A DNA stretch of 64,000 nt, from NCBI GenBank assembly GCA_032718475.1, contig JAUCBJ010001182.1, positions 1 through 64,000 of the forward strand, written 5' to 3'. The notes below the pieces were generated by a model. That model was not told the origin of the DNA. It searched no databases and was given only the letters and a program-made list of their open reading frames with translations. This document shows, piece after piece, positions 24,843 through 34,893 of the stretch. Both the position numbers and the translations under genes were made by a program. The stretch comes from Nemertoderma westbladi (taxonomy: Eukaryota; Xenacoelomorpha; Nemertodermatida; Nemertodermatidae). Numbering within the stretch: position 1 is the stretch's first letter; each line of letters begins with the position of its first letter.

Positions 24843-25495
24843 AATGTTTAGTCGATGCCATAACTTACTTGACGATACCGCCATGTCGTACAAATGCGAG
24901 CACACCCAAACTCAACGCCATAAGCTCGGAAGACAACGATTTTTATTCCCTTTTGGCTGAGTTTCCACAGATAACAACGCCGTTATTCTCCACTACCACG
25001 GTACAACACGGAGTTGAACATCATATTCCTACTAAAGGTCCTCCAACTCATGCTCAGGCTCGCCGTTTAGACCCCACGAAACTGGCTGCTACTCGCAAAG
25101 AGTTTGAAACTTTGGAGAAACTCGGCATCATTCAGTGTTCTCCAGCCAATGGGCTACGCCTCTTCACATGGTACCAAAACCCGGAGGCGGTTGGCGCCCC
25201 TATGGTGATTATCGCCAGCTGAATGAGGCTACAATACCTGACAGATACCCAGTTCCCCATCTGCAGGATTTTACCGCACAGTTAGCGGGGAAAACGATAT
25301 TCTCGAAAGTAGATTTAGTGCGTGGCTATCATCAAATCCCAGAGGAATCTCATTCCAAAGACAGCCATAATTACGCCATTTGGCTTATTTGAGTTTCGTC
25401 GCATGCCTTTCGGCCTACGCAACACTGCACAGGCTTTTCAAAGGCTTATGGACCACGCTTGTCAAGACCTAGATTTTTTATTTATATATCTAGAC
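24843..25495 (+). pseudogene. pol: pol middle part of CsRn1-like element: RT fingers/palm
   Basis: Resumes the frame cut at 17282. It encodes the linker (HHIPTKGPPTHAQARRL), RT region [27 protein letters not shown] and [17 protein letters not shown], ending at FIYLD where the 11.6 kb element interrupts the active-site box. Two compensating one-base frameshifts are visible, near 25130-25150 and near 25340-25355, so the segment was decaying independently of the insertions. Confidence 0.9.
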
Positions 25496-26036
25496 TGTGA
25501 CGGGATCCAGGAGGGATCCCGATTTATCCGATGTGGTAATTTAGTCCACGCGTCCCCGCCGTGTATAAGGGTGGAATAAAGTAACTGAGTTCAGAAGTTC
25601 GGTGTATAATAATAATAGGGCATAGGATATAGATATAGATATAATGTGTACAAGGCGGGATACGGTAACTAAAGTCCCGTGATCCCCTAACTAAACTAAT
25701 TGACTACCAACCTACGCTAGCACTGCTACACTGAGATAACTGAATCACTGATTAATAGGTTATTGGTTATATTGCACGGTGGCCTTACTGCTACTCAATC
25801 GATGCCTTTCCCCCCTCTGATTGGTTAATACCCTTGTTGGCGCCCCGTGGAGTATTCCCGTTCACTCCACCTGTTCTCTCTGGGTTAGGGGTTTGGCCCC
25901 TGACCCTCTATTGTGTGCTTCCTTCCCACTCTTATTGGGATGGCACGAGTTGGTTAATTGCCCAATCTCGTGGCTCCCAATATTGCTTATCGGCTTATAA
26001 CTTTATGGGGTGTTGGCGGGATTGAATAAGCTAACA
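25496..26036 (-). repeat. 3' LTR of 11.6 kb element
   Basis: 541 bp, TGTGACGGGATCC to GAATAAGCTAACA on the plus strand; the downstream LTR in the element's minus-strand sense. It matches 36565-37105 with one visible difference. Confidence 0.96.
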
Positions 26037-26074
26037 CTCCCCCCCATGCTATCTTCCCGGTAAGAAGATAGCAT
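26037..26074 (-). promoter_or_regulatory. polypurine tract and adjoining hairpin
   Basis: On the minus strand the 3' LTR is preceded by a run of seven G then AG (26037-26045), the expected plus-strand primer. Immediately upstream is a perfect 11 bp stem with a 7 nt loop: ATGCTATCTTC (26046-26056) and GAAGATAGCAT (26064-26074). Confidence 0.7.
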
Positions 26075-26742
26075 CAACCTAAAAGTGCGTTACAATCCCG
26101 CTGGATCCCGATCTAGTATCGGGTGTGGGGTGGAATTCTTTTCTCTCGGGGTCGGCTTTCCAGGCCGCCCCCTATGGGTATGATGACGCTACCCTGTGTG
26201 CCTGGCGTCTCATGTCGGGCCGATCGCGCTCACCTCCCACGCAACTTTTGTTTCCCCAACATTTTCACCCTATCTCACCTTCACTCTCACCCTAACTCTC
26301 TCACATTCGGACCTCCTCGTCCCTTACTCAGCCTCTTATTCTCCCCCCCCCCACACTGGAATTGCATCGGCACTCTCTCCGCACTCCGCACTATTATTCC
26401 GTCCCTCAACCTCACTTCGTCTGTCTCTTCCCTTCTGACGAATCTCCCCCCCCCCCTCTCGTGCCGTCGCACTCAAGAGGTGTGAAATTGTCTGGCGTCT
26501 CGTCCACAGTGCCATAGTCAGTTATCCCCCAGTCCCACTAGCTAGTTGAGAAAGGTTGTATGACTATAGTACTTACTCCGATCATGTATTTTACTGCTAA
26601 TTACTACGTACGTACATACGAATTGCACTTATATGATTATTTGCATTAATTAAATTTGTACTTAATGGTTCGTACGTTGCATGCGGCGCCTTCCAGGCGC
26701 ACCACTTTCCAGTCTCAGTCTCACTCCCTCGTCTCTGGGAAC

Positions 26743-29220
26743 TTATCTGTTCCTCCTCACGTCCTCTTCCCTGGCCCGTTTCTTGGTTATCACCGTTCCT
26801 CTGGCATCATCCGCTTTCTGCTTCCGGACCTTCGCCGCCACTTCCTTGCTGATCCCGGTCGTTGGCTCCTTGGGCGCTGGTGTTATTAATGCCCGATACC
26901 GCTTCGCCGGTGGCCCCTCAGAATGGCCTGGTTGTCTCCCTCGTGTGGCGTCCCATAGGATCATTTTCATTGCCTTTGGTACGTGTTCCGCCAAGAAATC
27001 CCTAAACTCCCTCCGGTTCTCTGGTGTCCACCTGTCCAGGTACCGTTGCGTGTTCATAACTCCGGCGAACGATGCCGCCGTTGCTACCTCTTGATAGGTA
27101 AACGGTAACCTTCGCTTTATGATTTCCATGTGGGTCTCCTGGTTTATGAGGAAGAAACCCCACTTGAACTCTTGGGCCTTCATGCGCTGGCGCGTCATGG
27201 CCCCGACGTCGGCCCACTCCTCGAATCTTGTGAACTTTTCCTCGTCGCTCATCCAGTCGCACTCGCGCCCGTAGTGTCCCCGAAAGTGGCACTTTGGACA
27301 TTGGTTATGCAACCGTGGACACGCCCCCATCCTGTGACTTGGTTCTCTGCAGTAGAGACAAAAGGTTCCCTTTTGGAACCGGTATAGGCAGCTGCTTTCC
27401 CGATGGGTCTGTCTCCCACAGTAGTCGCAGCCGAGTACCAATGTCTCCCGTCCCACCTCGTCTTTCGTCCCAAGCGATCTCCGCGGTCTTTGGAGTCGCT
27501 GGTAGGCGAACTTCTCTACGTTGCTCTCCCTGTTTACGTCGATCTCTCCGCCCCTCTCGGGCATCGTCTCCCCGAATACTATCCGTGGTGCCGTTCCCGG
27601 TTGCTCGCCCAACCTGATGGTGCTCCCCGCGAAATCCATCGCCGGCTCCTCGTGCACCCAGGTCCGCTTGCCGGATCTGTTCCAGAAGGCCCTCGCCCCA
27701 CTGGCTGTCACCACCCTTCCGCCAACCCAGTCCGTGTCCGAGTGGCCTATCCTCTCGATGGGCGGCATCTCTCCGAACTCGTCGTCGTCGTCCTCCTCTT
27801 CTGGTAGTGTCTCCAATCCCGGTATCCCGACGGATCCACTATGTCCCTTCCCGCCTTGGCTCTCGCCCGTAGCTCTCCATCCCTCTAGCTCCCTTAACTT
27901 CCTTGGCAGTTGGTCGCCCTCGGCGCCCGCTGGTATGGGCATCGTTTGCAACCCCGACGTCGACTGTTTCGGCGATCCCACCGTCCATCCCAATTCTTGC
28001 CCTAGAGACTCCCCCGAACTCCCTGACGAAGTCCAATGAAGTTCGTCTAGGCCCGCCTGTTCCTCGAAGCCGTAACTCTGTGCCCTGGCCTCCTCTTCCC
28101 TCTCCTCTGCTTCTATCCTCTCCCGTCTAGCGACTTCTTCCAGTCGCTTTGCTTCTCGTCTGTCCGCCTCTAGCTGCTCCCATCTCTGATACGGTGTATC
28201 TGTCTCCCCGTCTACCAGATGTCGGCTGTTGTAGTACACCGACTCGCCCTTCAGCCCCGGGTGGTCTACCAGACCGTCAAAGGCCGTCTTAAAGGCTCTC
28301 CTGTAGCTTAGGGGTGATCCCGATAACAGAAATGCCCCTGGTTCCCTTTCGATAACTACGGTCATGAATAAGTTAAGCAAACTTATCATCATCCAGTCCT
28401 CCTGCAGGATATATCGCTTCTGATATACCTTTATCGCTCCTCTGCGAAACTGATATACCTCCTGCTTTCCCGGTCTCGCTCCCCACTTCAGCAAGTTCGC
28501 TAGTTCTGCCCTGTATTCTTCCCTAAACTTTCCCCAGTCCATCGGTTTGTGGCATACGAGCCCCAATAATTGGCCCATCGCCACAGCCCCGCATTGGCCT
28601 GTGTTTTCGACTACCCCCAATCCATCCGGTGCCGTCATAGCCATAAAGACTTTCTGCATATCCAGGAGGTTGGTGGCGTCCGGACCGATGATCCTCTCCG
28701 CGTCCTCGCGAATCGCCGATCCCACTTTCGTCGTCGACTTCTCTCTTACTAATACTTGTACCGCTTTCGGCAATCGGTCTAATTTCGGCCCGTCCTTCTT
28801 CCCATACGTCCCTAGGTCGAATAAGAAGATGTCCCCATTTGGCGCGGCCAAATGTAGGAGTATGGTCCTGGCCGACCCTGCCGTTCCTCGTCTCGAACCC
28901 GCTTCGTCTTCCACGGTTCCCTCGTCATCTAGGATCATATATCCTCCTCTGTTGACGGACTCTATGAATCTCTTCCAGTCCTTCCTCGGCGATTCCCTCG
29001 GATACTTCGGAATCCCGAACTTCGCCTCGTCCCCTTTCACCACGTAGTGGAAGTGTTGGAAAATCGTGTTGTCTAGTGACGGGGTCCCGTAGGTCCCGAC
29101 CAACCGCTGTTCGTGCGCCTCCCGGAAGTGATCCTGCAGCGCTCGTGCCGCGTGACCCCTTTCCAACTTCTCGTAGTATCCTCTCGTCTTCTCTTCCGGG
29201 TGTCTTTCGGTGAAATCCAC
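26743..29220 (-). CDS. 825-aa protein: DEDD 3'-5' exonuclease-like domain plus three CCHC zinc knuckles
   Basis: Intact 825-codon frame from ATG at 29220, the last ORF before the 3' LTR. Residues 90-290 resemble the DEDD (Werner/RNase D) exonuclease fold: YMILDDEG (D98/E100, Exo I), TILLHLAAPNGDIFLFDLG, KVGSAIREDAERI (D173, Exo II), LLDMQKV, GQLLGL, and KRYILQEDWMMISLLNLF (Y270, D275) at the Exo III place, where spacing is one residue longer than the usual YxxxD. Residues 350-390 are a Glu/Arg-rich coiled coil; 390-590 are low-complexity and acidic. Residues 598-654 hold three CX2CX4HX4C knuckles, and a basic tail ends the protein. An RNA- or DNA-binding nuclease is inferred from motif order; it is not proven. 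It is not a Gag, RT or integrase. Composition matches the other ORFs of this element, so it belongs to the element. Confidence 0.72.
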   Translation of the reverse strand: MDFTERHPEEKTRGYYEKLERGHAARALQDHFREAHEQRLVGTYGTPSLDNTIFQHFHYVVKGDEAKFGIPKYPRESPRKDWKRFIESVNRGGYMILDDEGTVEDEAGSRRGTAGSARTILLHLAAPNGDIFLFDLGTYGKKDGPKLDRLPKAVQVLVREKSTTKVGSAIREDAERIIGPDATNLLDMQKVFMAMTAPDGLGVVENTGQCGAVAMGQLLGLVCHKPMDWGKFREEYRAELANLLKWGARPGKQEVYQFRRGAIKVYQKRYILQEDWMMISLLNLFMTVVIEREPGAFLLSGSPLSYRRAFKTAFDGLVDHPGLKGESVYYNSRHLVDGETDTPYQRWEQLEADRREAKRLEEVARRERIEAEEREEEARAQSYGFEEQAGLDELHWTSSGSSGESLGQELGWTVGSPKQSTSGLQTMPIPAGAEGDQLPRKLRELEGWRATGESQGGKGHSGSVGIPGLETLPEEEDDDDEFGEMPPIERIGHSDTDWVGGRVVTASGARAFWNRSGKRTWVHEEPAMDFAGSTIRLGEQPGTAPRIVFGETMPERGGEIDVNRESNVEKFAYQRLQRPRRSLGTKDEVGRETLVLGCDYCGRQTHRESSCLYRFQKGTFCLYCREPSHRMGACPRLHNQCPKCHFRGHYGRECDWMSDEEKFTRFEEWADVGAMTRQRMKAQEFKWGFFLINQETHMEIIKRRLPFTYQEVATAASFAGVMNTQRYLDRWTPENRREFRDFLAEHVPKAMKMILWDATRGRQPGHSEGPPAKRYRALITPAPKEPTTGISKEVAAKVRKQKADDARGTVITKKRAREEDVRRNR

Positions 29221-29756
29221 CAGTATTTCTTTTCCTCCTGACTCCGCCTTCTCTTCCTGATCAACTTACTCGCCATTCCGAACACTACACTCGCTCACCT
29301 GCAGGGTGGTGCCTTACCAAGGCGCAATACAGATGAGTGAAGTATTTAAGATGTTTCGTACAGTTCGATAATGGCCTACTTTCTACTTAATTGCGCCTTT
29401 CAAGCTAAATTTAACCTAATTAATTTCGGAGCTAGTAAATCAGCCTAATTTACAATTTCCGTCCGTTACTTTTATTATGTTCTAGAACGACTTTCCTTGT
29501 GTTGCCACTATTTTATGATTTTAGCCCTATTCTATTTATTTGTTTGTTTGCTTTGATTCTAGTGTCCTACTACCTACTACTGCCTATGGGTTTATTCTAT
29601 TCTCTGATCCATATTCTGGCCTACTCTGTGGGCCCATGCAGTACAGCAGTATGCGTCGTGTGGCCACACGATTTATCCAGCTGTACTCATATGCCCCCCT
29701 CTCGCTACTAACTCTACTTACTGCTAACTAATATCTATATCCTATTTACCCCTTTT

Positions 29757-30385
29757 ACCTCTCACTCTCTCTCTCTAACTAATGGTACTACGTACCCCCT
29801 AACTCTAACTCTAACTAGGTACCACGTACCTACTAACTCTAACTCTAACTAGGTACTACGTACCTACTAACTCTAACTAACTATTGGTACTACGTACCCT
29901 CTAACTCTAACTCTAACTAGGTACTACGTACCTACTAACTCTCTAACTATCGGTACTACGTACCCTCTAACTCTAACTCTAACTAGGTACTACGTACCTA
30001 CTAACTCTCTAACTATCGGTACTACGTACCCTCTAACTCTAACTAACTATTGGTACTACGTACCCTCTAACTCTCTAACTATCGGTACTACGTACCCTCT
30101 AACTCTAACTCTAACTAACGGTACTACGTACCCTCTAACTCTCTAACTATCGGTACTACGTACCCTCTAACTCTAACTCTAACTAACGGTACTACGTACC
30201 CTCTAACTCTCTAACTATCGGTACTACGTACCCTCTAACTCTAACTCTAACTAACGGTACTACATACCCTCTAACTAACTAACTAACTCTAGGTACTACG
30301 TACCTACTAACTAACTAACTCTAGGTACTACGTACCTACTAACTAACTAACTCTAGGTACTACGTACCTACTAACTAACTAACTA
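29757..30385. repeat. palindromic minisatellite inside the 11.6 kb element
   Basis: Tandem units of about 30-48 bp combining the palindrome-rich core GGTACTACGTACC with CTAACTCTAACT runs, about 15 copies, followed by a T/A-rich tract (30386-30413). It separates the two largest ORFs. Its CTAACTCTAACT strings look telomere-like but are not (TTAGGG)n. Confidence 0.92.
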
Positions 30386-30540
30386 TTATTTTTATTTTAT
30401 TTTATTTTTATTTGTGTGGGAAGGGCGTCTCGCCCTCAATCCCACCCCCCTCAGTCCAAAACTTGGACGACTAAACTCCACTCTAACTCCAATTTAAGGT
30501 GCCCCTTCTAGAAGACAGGTAACACCTCTGCCCGCACCTT

Positions 30541-33222
30541 TTACGGATCTAACTCTTCCATCCCAGTCCAACCTGTTGGACAACTCAGCGACCCAAGGGG
30601 TGATTCCTCCAGCAGGCAACTCTCCCACTGCCCCCCTATAGGTTCTCTAATTCTTCGCTCCGCTCTCCTTGTCAATTCGATAGGTGGTCTTTTCTCCTGT
30701 TTTTGGAAATGCTGTCTCCTATTTATGTTTCTGATCTCGTGGTCGTCCCTTGGCGGCAAAGTGCCACCCTTCAACGTGTCACCCGGCGGTATAATGCCGC
30801 CCCTGTTCTTCTCCTTAATTTTAGATGCCACCTCTGTTGGCCTCCCCCTTAATATGTGTGCTGGCATTAAAGGCTTCAACGACCCCCGTTCGTCCTTCGG
30901 TATACACGATGTCTGCCCATGTAATGCCCCCTCGCACTCTGTCAGTTCCGCGTGCGTACGCAGCACGCCTCCTACTCTCCCGCCTCCTTTGTCCACCATA
31001 TGTTTATTCATGGGCTTCTCTGCCCCTGGTCTGATCGTCTCACATCTTCTCCCTTTCCATCTTGTATTCTTACTCGGCTTCCCCCTTGTCGGTATGCCTC
31101 TCAACCGGACCGGCGTCTCTTCCGGGCGCTCCTCTGGACACTCCACCGGACACTTCTCCGGTTTGTCCTCCCGACACTCCACCGTCCGCTCCTCCCCATC
31201 TCCATACCGATACTTGCTGGGACCCTTATTCCAACCCATCGTCTCTAGATCTTCTGCATCCATACCATTCTCCTCCGCCCACTCTCTTGGTGTTGCTTCT
31301 ACTTCTAGCTGTCTACCACTATTGCCCATCTCTGGCCTCTCCTCTATCTCGTCAGTTCCTGGCACCATGCATCCTGAACTCTCGGACACATGGAATGGTA
31401 TATTACTCTTAATTGGGCCTGTCAGTGTCCACCCGAATGGTGTTAATATGGCCACCGGGTCACTCTGCTTGTCTTCGCCGAAGACCGTTTGCATTCTTTC
31501 GTGGGCTGTTGGGCAGTCCATACCTACTATGATGGATACCTTCCTAACGTCCACGTCTGGGATTGAGAAGTCAATGTTGTCCAGGAATTTGTACTGCTCA
31601 ACCTCGATGTTGGTTGGCCGCCTGGCATTGATATTAATTGACTCTATCACTTGGATGGGGTCGATGGTTGCCCCATAATCGCATCCTGGTGCCACTGCTG
31701 CAATTGCGCACCGTCCTGTCCTCATCTCTAGGACCTCATCTTTGCTAGAGATGGTTGTTACCGCCATTCTGCTTGGCCTTGTTCTCAATCCTATTTCTTC
31801 GGCTACCCATTCCTCGACTAATGTGAAGGCAGCTCCACTATCAACCAGCATTAGTGTTGTTACTGATCGATTGCCTTCCCCGATCACTCGCACCGGTACT
31901 ACTCCAAGTAACACCGTGCCTCTCTTCTTCGCCCCTACCGTGCTCGTTGCCATCGTTTGGCCTCTCCTTTGGCCAAACTTGACCGGCTTCTCTTGGCACT
32001 CCCTGGCCTTGTGTCCACTCTTCACACATCGCGAGCAGATTTTATTGCTCGACGCGTAATCTATCTGGTCTTGCCTCGGTAGTGCCTGCCAGTACCTGCA
32101 GTTCATGGTTTTATGAAGCGCATTTGCGTGTAACTGGCATTTGCTCTTTGGGTCGTAGCCCTCTTTATACAATGCATTGCGTATCGCAGTTATATTCGTA
32201 CCAAAGTCCCTACTATTCTTGTTGACTGGGTTTGGCCTACTGGACGTACTGGGGTTATGTTTATTCATGTTGTTATTGTTCCCCTGTCCGTTCCATGATG
32301 TAGTCTTGTCTTCGTTTGCCTGTGGACTTGCAGTCCCCTGGGTCGCTGCGTATGGCAATGATTGCCTGAGCCTCGGCAATGCGTTTGATGTATTGTGCTC
32401 TGGTTTCGGCCCGTAGTGATCTGTCTTTGGTCCCTTTCCCAGGCTATCTTCGCTATAGACTGGGTCCGTTATTAGTTCAGCCTCGTAATTTAAGAAGTTT
32501 GACATTTCTTCTAAACCTGGTTCCGCACCCTTCTTGTCTCGAGTGGAGAAAGCGATCTTCCTCCACTTGTTGCGCAGCCAGTTTGGTAGTGCCTGTGCTA
32601 TCGTGGTGATGTTGTTGGACGCGTTGAGCTCGTACGGCGCGTCTAGCGTCTTCAGCACGATTAGCGCCTTTTCGACTTTGTTAGCAAACGCCTTGATGCT
32701 AACGGGGTTATCCTGTAGGCCACCCGATGTTATGCCTCTCAGCGTCTGCCTGATGATCTTGGCCGGGTGCCCGTATTCCCTATCCAGTGCCCGCCATGCT
32801 GTCGTGAAGCCGCCCTCTATTCCCTGATATTGCCTCACGATGTCGTATGCTGGGCCTCCCGTGTATACTTGTAGATACTTTAGGCACTCCGCCTGCGTCA
32901 AGTTTTTTGTTAGTATTTCGTTACTATACATTCGCCGAAACTGTAAATATTCTTCCGGCCTACTCCCGTCGAACTTGAATGGTTCCACGGGTGGTAACTC
33001 GATCCTCGTTTTCAAAGCATCGATCAACGTGGCCATCCCTATCGCCTGCGCTTCCAATGGATTCGACGGGTGTTGTATAGTTTCCCCTGTCTGGTGCGTT
33101 CCGTCTGTCCTATTTCTTGACCTTCTCTGGCTTGGGTATGTCATTGGGGGTAGCGGCCCCCTCCATATATCTGTGTCACACGATCTGTTTTCGTCCAGGG
33201 GTCTCGCCGTTCTTGCTACCAT
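30541..33222 (-). CDS. 893-aa BEL/Pao-like Gag with zinc fingers and aspartic protease
   Basis: Frame opens at ATG 33222. Residues 75-250 are a DUF1759-type capsid (VEPFKFDGSRPEEYLQFRRM, LKYLQVYTGGPAYDIVRQY, ALDREYGHPAKI). Residues 362-375 (CX2HX4HX4C) and 396-409 (CSRCVKSGHKAREC) are zinc fingers of BEL layout. Residues 455-615 form a retropepsin with catalytic LMLVDSGAAFTLVEEW (D461) and the later SIIVGMD element. After DPVAILTPFGWTLTGPI, where an autonomous BEL/Pao would enter reverse transcriptase, the protein instead becomes a charged low-complexity tail with CPVECPEERPEETP-type repeats and stops. The enzyme part of pol is therefore missing rather than frameshifted. Such a protein could form particles but not copy RNA. 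It lies 34 codons after an upstream Arg-rich ORF, with a C19 tract at 33266-33284 between them. Confidence 0.88.
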   Translation of the reverse strand: MVARTARPLDENRSCDTDIWRGPLPPMTYPSQRRSRNRTDGTHQTGETIQHPSNPLEAQAIGMATLIDALKTRIELPPVEPFKFDGSRPEEYLQFRRMYSNEILTKNLTQAECLKYLQVYTGGPAYDIVRQYQGIEGGFTTAWRALDREYGHPAKIIRQTLRGITSGGLQDNPVSIKAFANKVEKALIVLKTLDAPYELNASNNITTIAQALPNWLRNKWRKIAFSTRDKKGAEPGLEEMSNFLNYEAELITDPVYSEDSLGKGPKTDHYGPKPEHNTSNALPRLRQSLPYAATQGTASPQANEDKTTSWNGQGNNNNMNKHNPSTSSRPNPVNKNSRDFGTNITAIRNALYKEGYDPKSKCQLHANALHKTMNCRYWQALPRQDQIDYASSNKICSRCVKSGHKARECQEKPVKFGQRRGQTMATSTVGAKKRGTVLLGVVPVRVIGEGNRSVTTLMLVDSGAAFTLVEEWVAEEIGLRTRPSRMAVTTISSKDEVLEMRTGRCAIAAVAPGCDYGATIDPIQVIESININARRPTNIEVEQYKFLDNIDFSIPDVDVRKVSIIVGMDCPTAHERMQTVFGEDKQSDPVAILTPFGWTLTGPIKSNIPFHVSESSGCMVPGTDEIEERPEMGNSGRQLEVEATPREWAEENGMDAEDLETMGWNKGPSKYRYGDGEERTVECREDKPEKCPVECPEERPEETPVRLRGIPTRGKPSKNTRWKGRRCETIRPGAEKPMNKHMVDKGGGRVGGVLRTHAELTECEGALHGQTSCIPKDERGSLKPLMPAHILRGRPTEVASKIKEKNRGGIIPPGDTLKGGTLPPRDDHEIRNINRRQHFQKQEKRPPIELTRRAERRIREPIGGQWESCLLEESPLGSLSCPTGWTGMEELDP

Positions 33223-33256
33223 CGGGGTATATTGTTGATATTGTGATGGGGGAATG

Positions 33257-34201
33257 TCACCCTGTCCCCCCCCCCCCCCCCCCCACCGGTATGTTTGGTA
33301 ATGGGGTTGATGTTAATATGTTGGGGCCCATGCACCTATCCGCAATAATTCCCCCCTCCCCTGGGTATATGTTATGTCCCTGCATGCTGCAGTCATACTG
33401 CTGTGCTGGTACCGGTATAGGCCTATCAGCTTCTGGCCTACCCGCCGGTATGTATTCCGCGACTTCCGGGTTTAATCCCGTTGTCCACGCTATCCTATCG
33501 CCTACATTGCCTCTCTCAGTATGGCCTACGGTATGTGCAGTAAGACCTACAGTATGCCCTACAGTCTGCATGTGTTGCTCGGGATCGAAGTTTATTCTTC
33601 TCGAATAATCCTCCCCGCGGCTACCGTATTCTCGACCGGTAGGTATATTCTGTCGGAGAGTTTCTCTTCGACCCCCCTCTCTACTGTTTTCATCTTCGCA
33701 CTGGTACGTCGTGTACCCCTCTCTCGGCGTGTAATGCGTCTCGCCGGGTCGCGTCCCTCCGGGGCGACGGCAATCTCCCGGAGTCCGACCCCACCGACTC
33801 TCCGTTCTCATCTCGACTATCGACGGCTCGCTATCCGTCCTCGCTCTTCTATCGTTCGCGGCGATACTTCTACTACTGTCTTCCTTTCTTCTCCTATCAG
33901 TGGAATATTCCCGCTCGCGAGATCTCTCGTCGACCTCCCGGTTAAACCCCACTGTTCTTCTTCCCTCCTCTGATCGGGCTCGACGCTTCGTCCGCCCTCT
34001 CGCGACGTCAACCTGTCTCTCTCTGCTCGGTCGCACGCCGCTGGGGATACTCGCGATCCCCCTATTACTTTCCGTCGCCGGTCGTTGCGGTTTACCTATT
34101 TCGGCCCTCGCATTATCCGCTGACGGCTGTGGGACACTCCCTGCCCCCCCCTTCTCGCCGCTAACTCTCTGTTGTGGGGTCCTCGTAGCCCCCCCCCCCA
34201 C
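33257..34201 (-). CDS. 314-aa Arg/Glu/Ser-rich ORF, unknown
   Basis: Open frame on the minus strand between the Asn-rich ORF and the Gag-protease ORF. It is rich in Arg, Glu, Ser and Gly (GRTKRRARSEEGRR, DERSREREY), with short repeats of the type TVGHTVG near residue 215 and a poly-Gly end encoded by the C19 tract at 33266-33284. No domain is recognised; predicted disordered. The homopolymer makes a sequencing or replication frameshift likely here, so it may be the N-terminal part of the following Gag frame rather than a separate protein. Confidence 0.5.
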   Translation of the reverse strand: MGGGATRTPQQRVSGEKGGAGSVPQPSADNARAEIGKPQRPATESNRGIASIPSGVRPSRERQVDVARGRTKRRARSEEGRRTVGFNREVDERSREREYSTDRRRKEDSSRSIAANDRRARTDSEPSIVEMRTESRWGRTPGDCRRPGGTRPGETHYTPREGYTTYQCEDENSREGGRRETLRQNIPTGREYGSRGEDYSRRINFDPEQHMQTVGHTVGLTAHTVGHTERGNVGDRIAWTTGLNPEVAEYIPAGRPEADRPIPVPAQQYDCSMQGHNIYPGEGGIIADRCMGPNILTSTPLPNIPVGGGGGGTG

Positions 34202-34296
34202 TCGCTACATCTAACTTCGCTACCTCTCTCCCCGCTATTATATACCTCTCTAGTCGACACATAAACCCTACTGCGGTCGGGTCCATTCACCCCCGC

Positions 34297-34893
34297 CTAT
34301 CCCTCTGCTATTGCGTGGCCTACCAGGCCCTCTACTCCCTCCCTACCAACTACGTGGCCTACCAGGCCCTCTGCTCCCTGTCTACTAACTACGTGGCCTA
34401 CCAGGCCCTCTGCTCCCTTTCTACTAACTACGTGGCCTACCAGGCCCTCTGCTCCCTGGTTATGCAGGCCCGACGCGTTTACATTAATAGCACCCATATT
34501 GGAAACGGAATTATTTTGCTCGTTTGGAACAAAGTTATTTGTATTATTCTGCACGACTACGTTATCTGAATTATTTTGAAAATTCGGGCATAGGTCATTA
34601 TTTAAATTATTCGAATTATTTTGCATAATTGCGTTATTTAAATTATTTTGTAGATTCGAATCTGGGTTATTATTTTGATTATTTGAATTATTTTGCGTAG
34701 CTACATTAATATCAGAATTATTTCCTACATTAATGCTAGGGGCGTTCTGATTTAAATTTAAATTACTACCACTATGTAAAGCATTCCCTGTAATAAAGGT
34801 TTGATTAGTGTTGTCCCATACGGTATTATCAATATTAACAACGTCTACTGTACCATTATTATTATTACCCCCCCCCCGCCCGAACGGTCGCAC
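34297..34893 (-). CDS. 198-aa Asn-rich ORF with tandem GLVGHVV repeats
   Basis: Residues 1-135 are dominated by Asn and Gln (NNSNNQNNNPD-type runs). Residues 145-198 contain four 13-residue repeats of the form GAEGLVGHVVSRx, encoded by 39 bp DNA repeats at 34309-34465. It follows a GC-rich homopolymer at 34868-34877, where an overlapping frame (35102 to 34845) ending in poly-Gly stops. The two frames together read as one continuous disordered segment, suggesting a slippage frameshift. No known function. Confidence 0.5.
   Translation of the reverse strand: MRPFGRGGGNNNNGTVDVVNIDNTVWDNTNQTFITGNALHSGSNLNLNQNAPSINVGNNSDINVATQNNSNNQNNNPDSNLQNNLNNAIMQNNSNNLNNDLCPNFQNNSDNVVVQNNTNNFVPNEQNNSVSNMGAINVNASGLHNQGAEGLVGHVVSRKGAEGLVGHVVSRQGAEGLVGHVVGREGVEGLVGHAIAEG

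Noticed and set aside
25834-26025. 63-aa open frame duplicated at 36903-37094
   Set aside because: It lies in the LTRs of the 11.6 kb element on the non-coding strand; duplicated because the LTR is.
27130-29047. Several plus-strand open frames of 75-170 codons
   Set aside because: Antisense shadows of the 825-aa minus-strand ORF with GC-rich codons.
29757-30385. Interstitial telomere array
   Set aside because: CTAACT strings superficially resemble telomere repeats, but the unit is a longer palindromic minisatellite internal to an LTR element.
30725-33238. 317-aa and 132-aa plus-strand open frames
   Set aside because: Antisense to the Gag-protease ORF, which shows real domains; the plus-strand translations show none.
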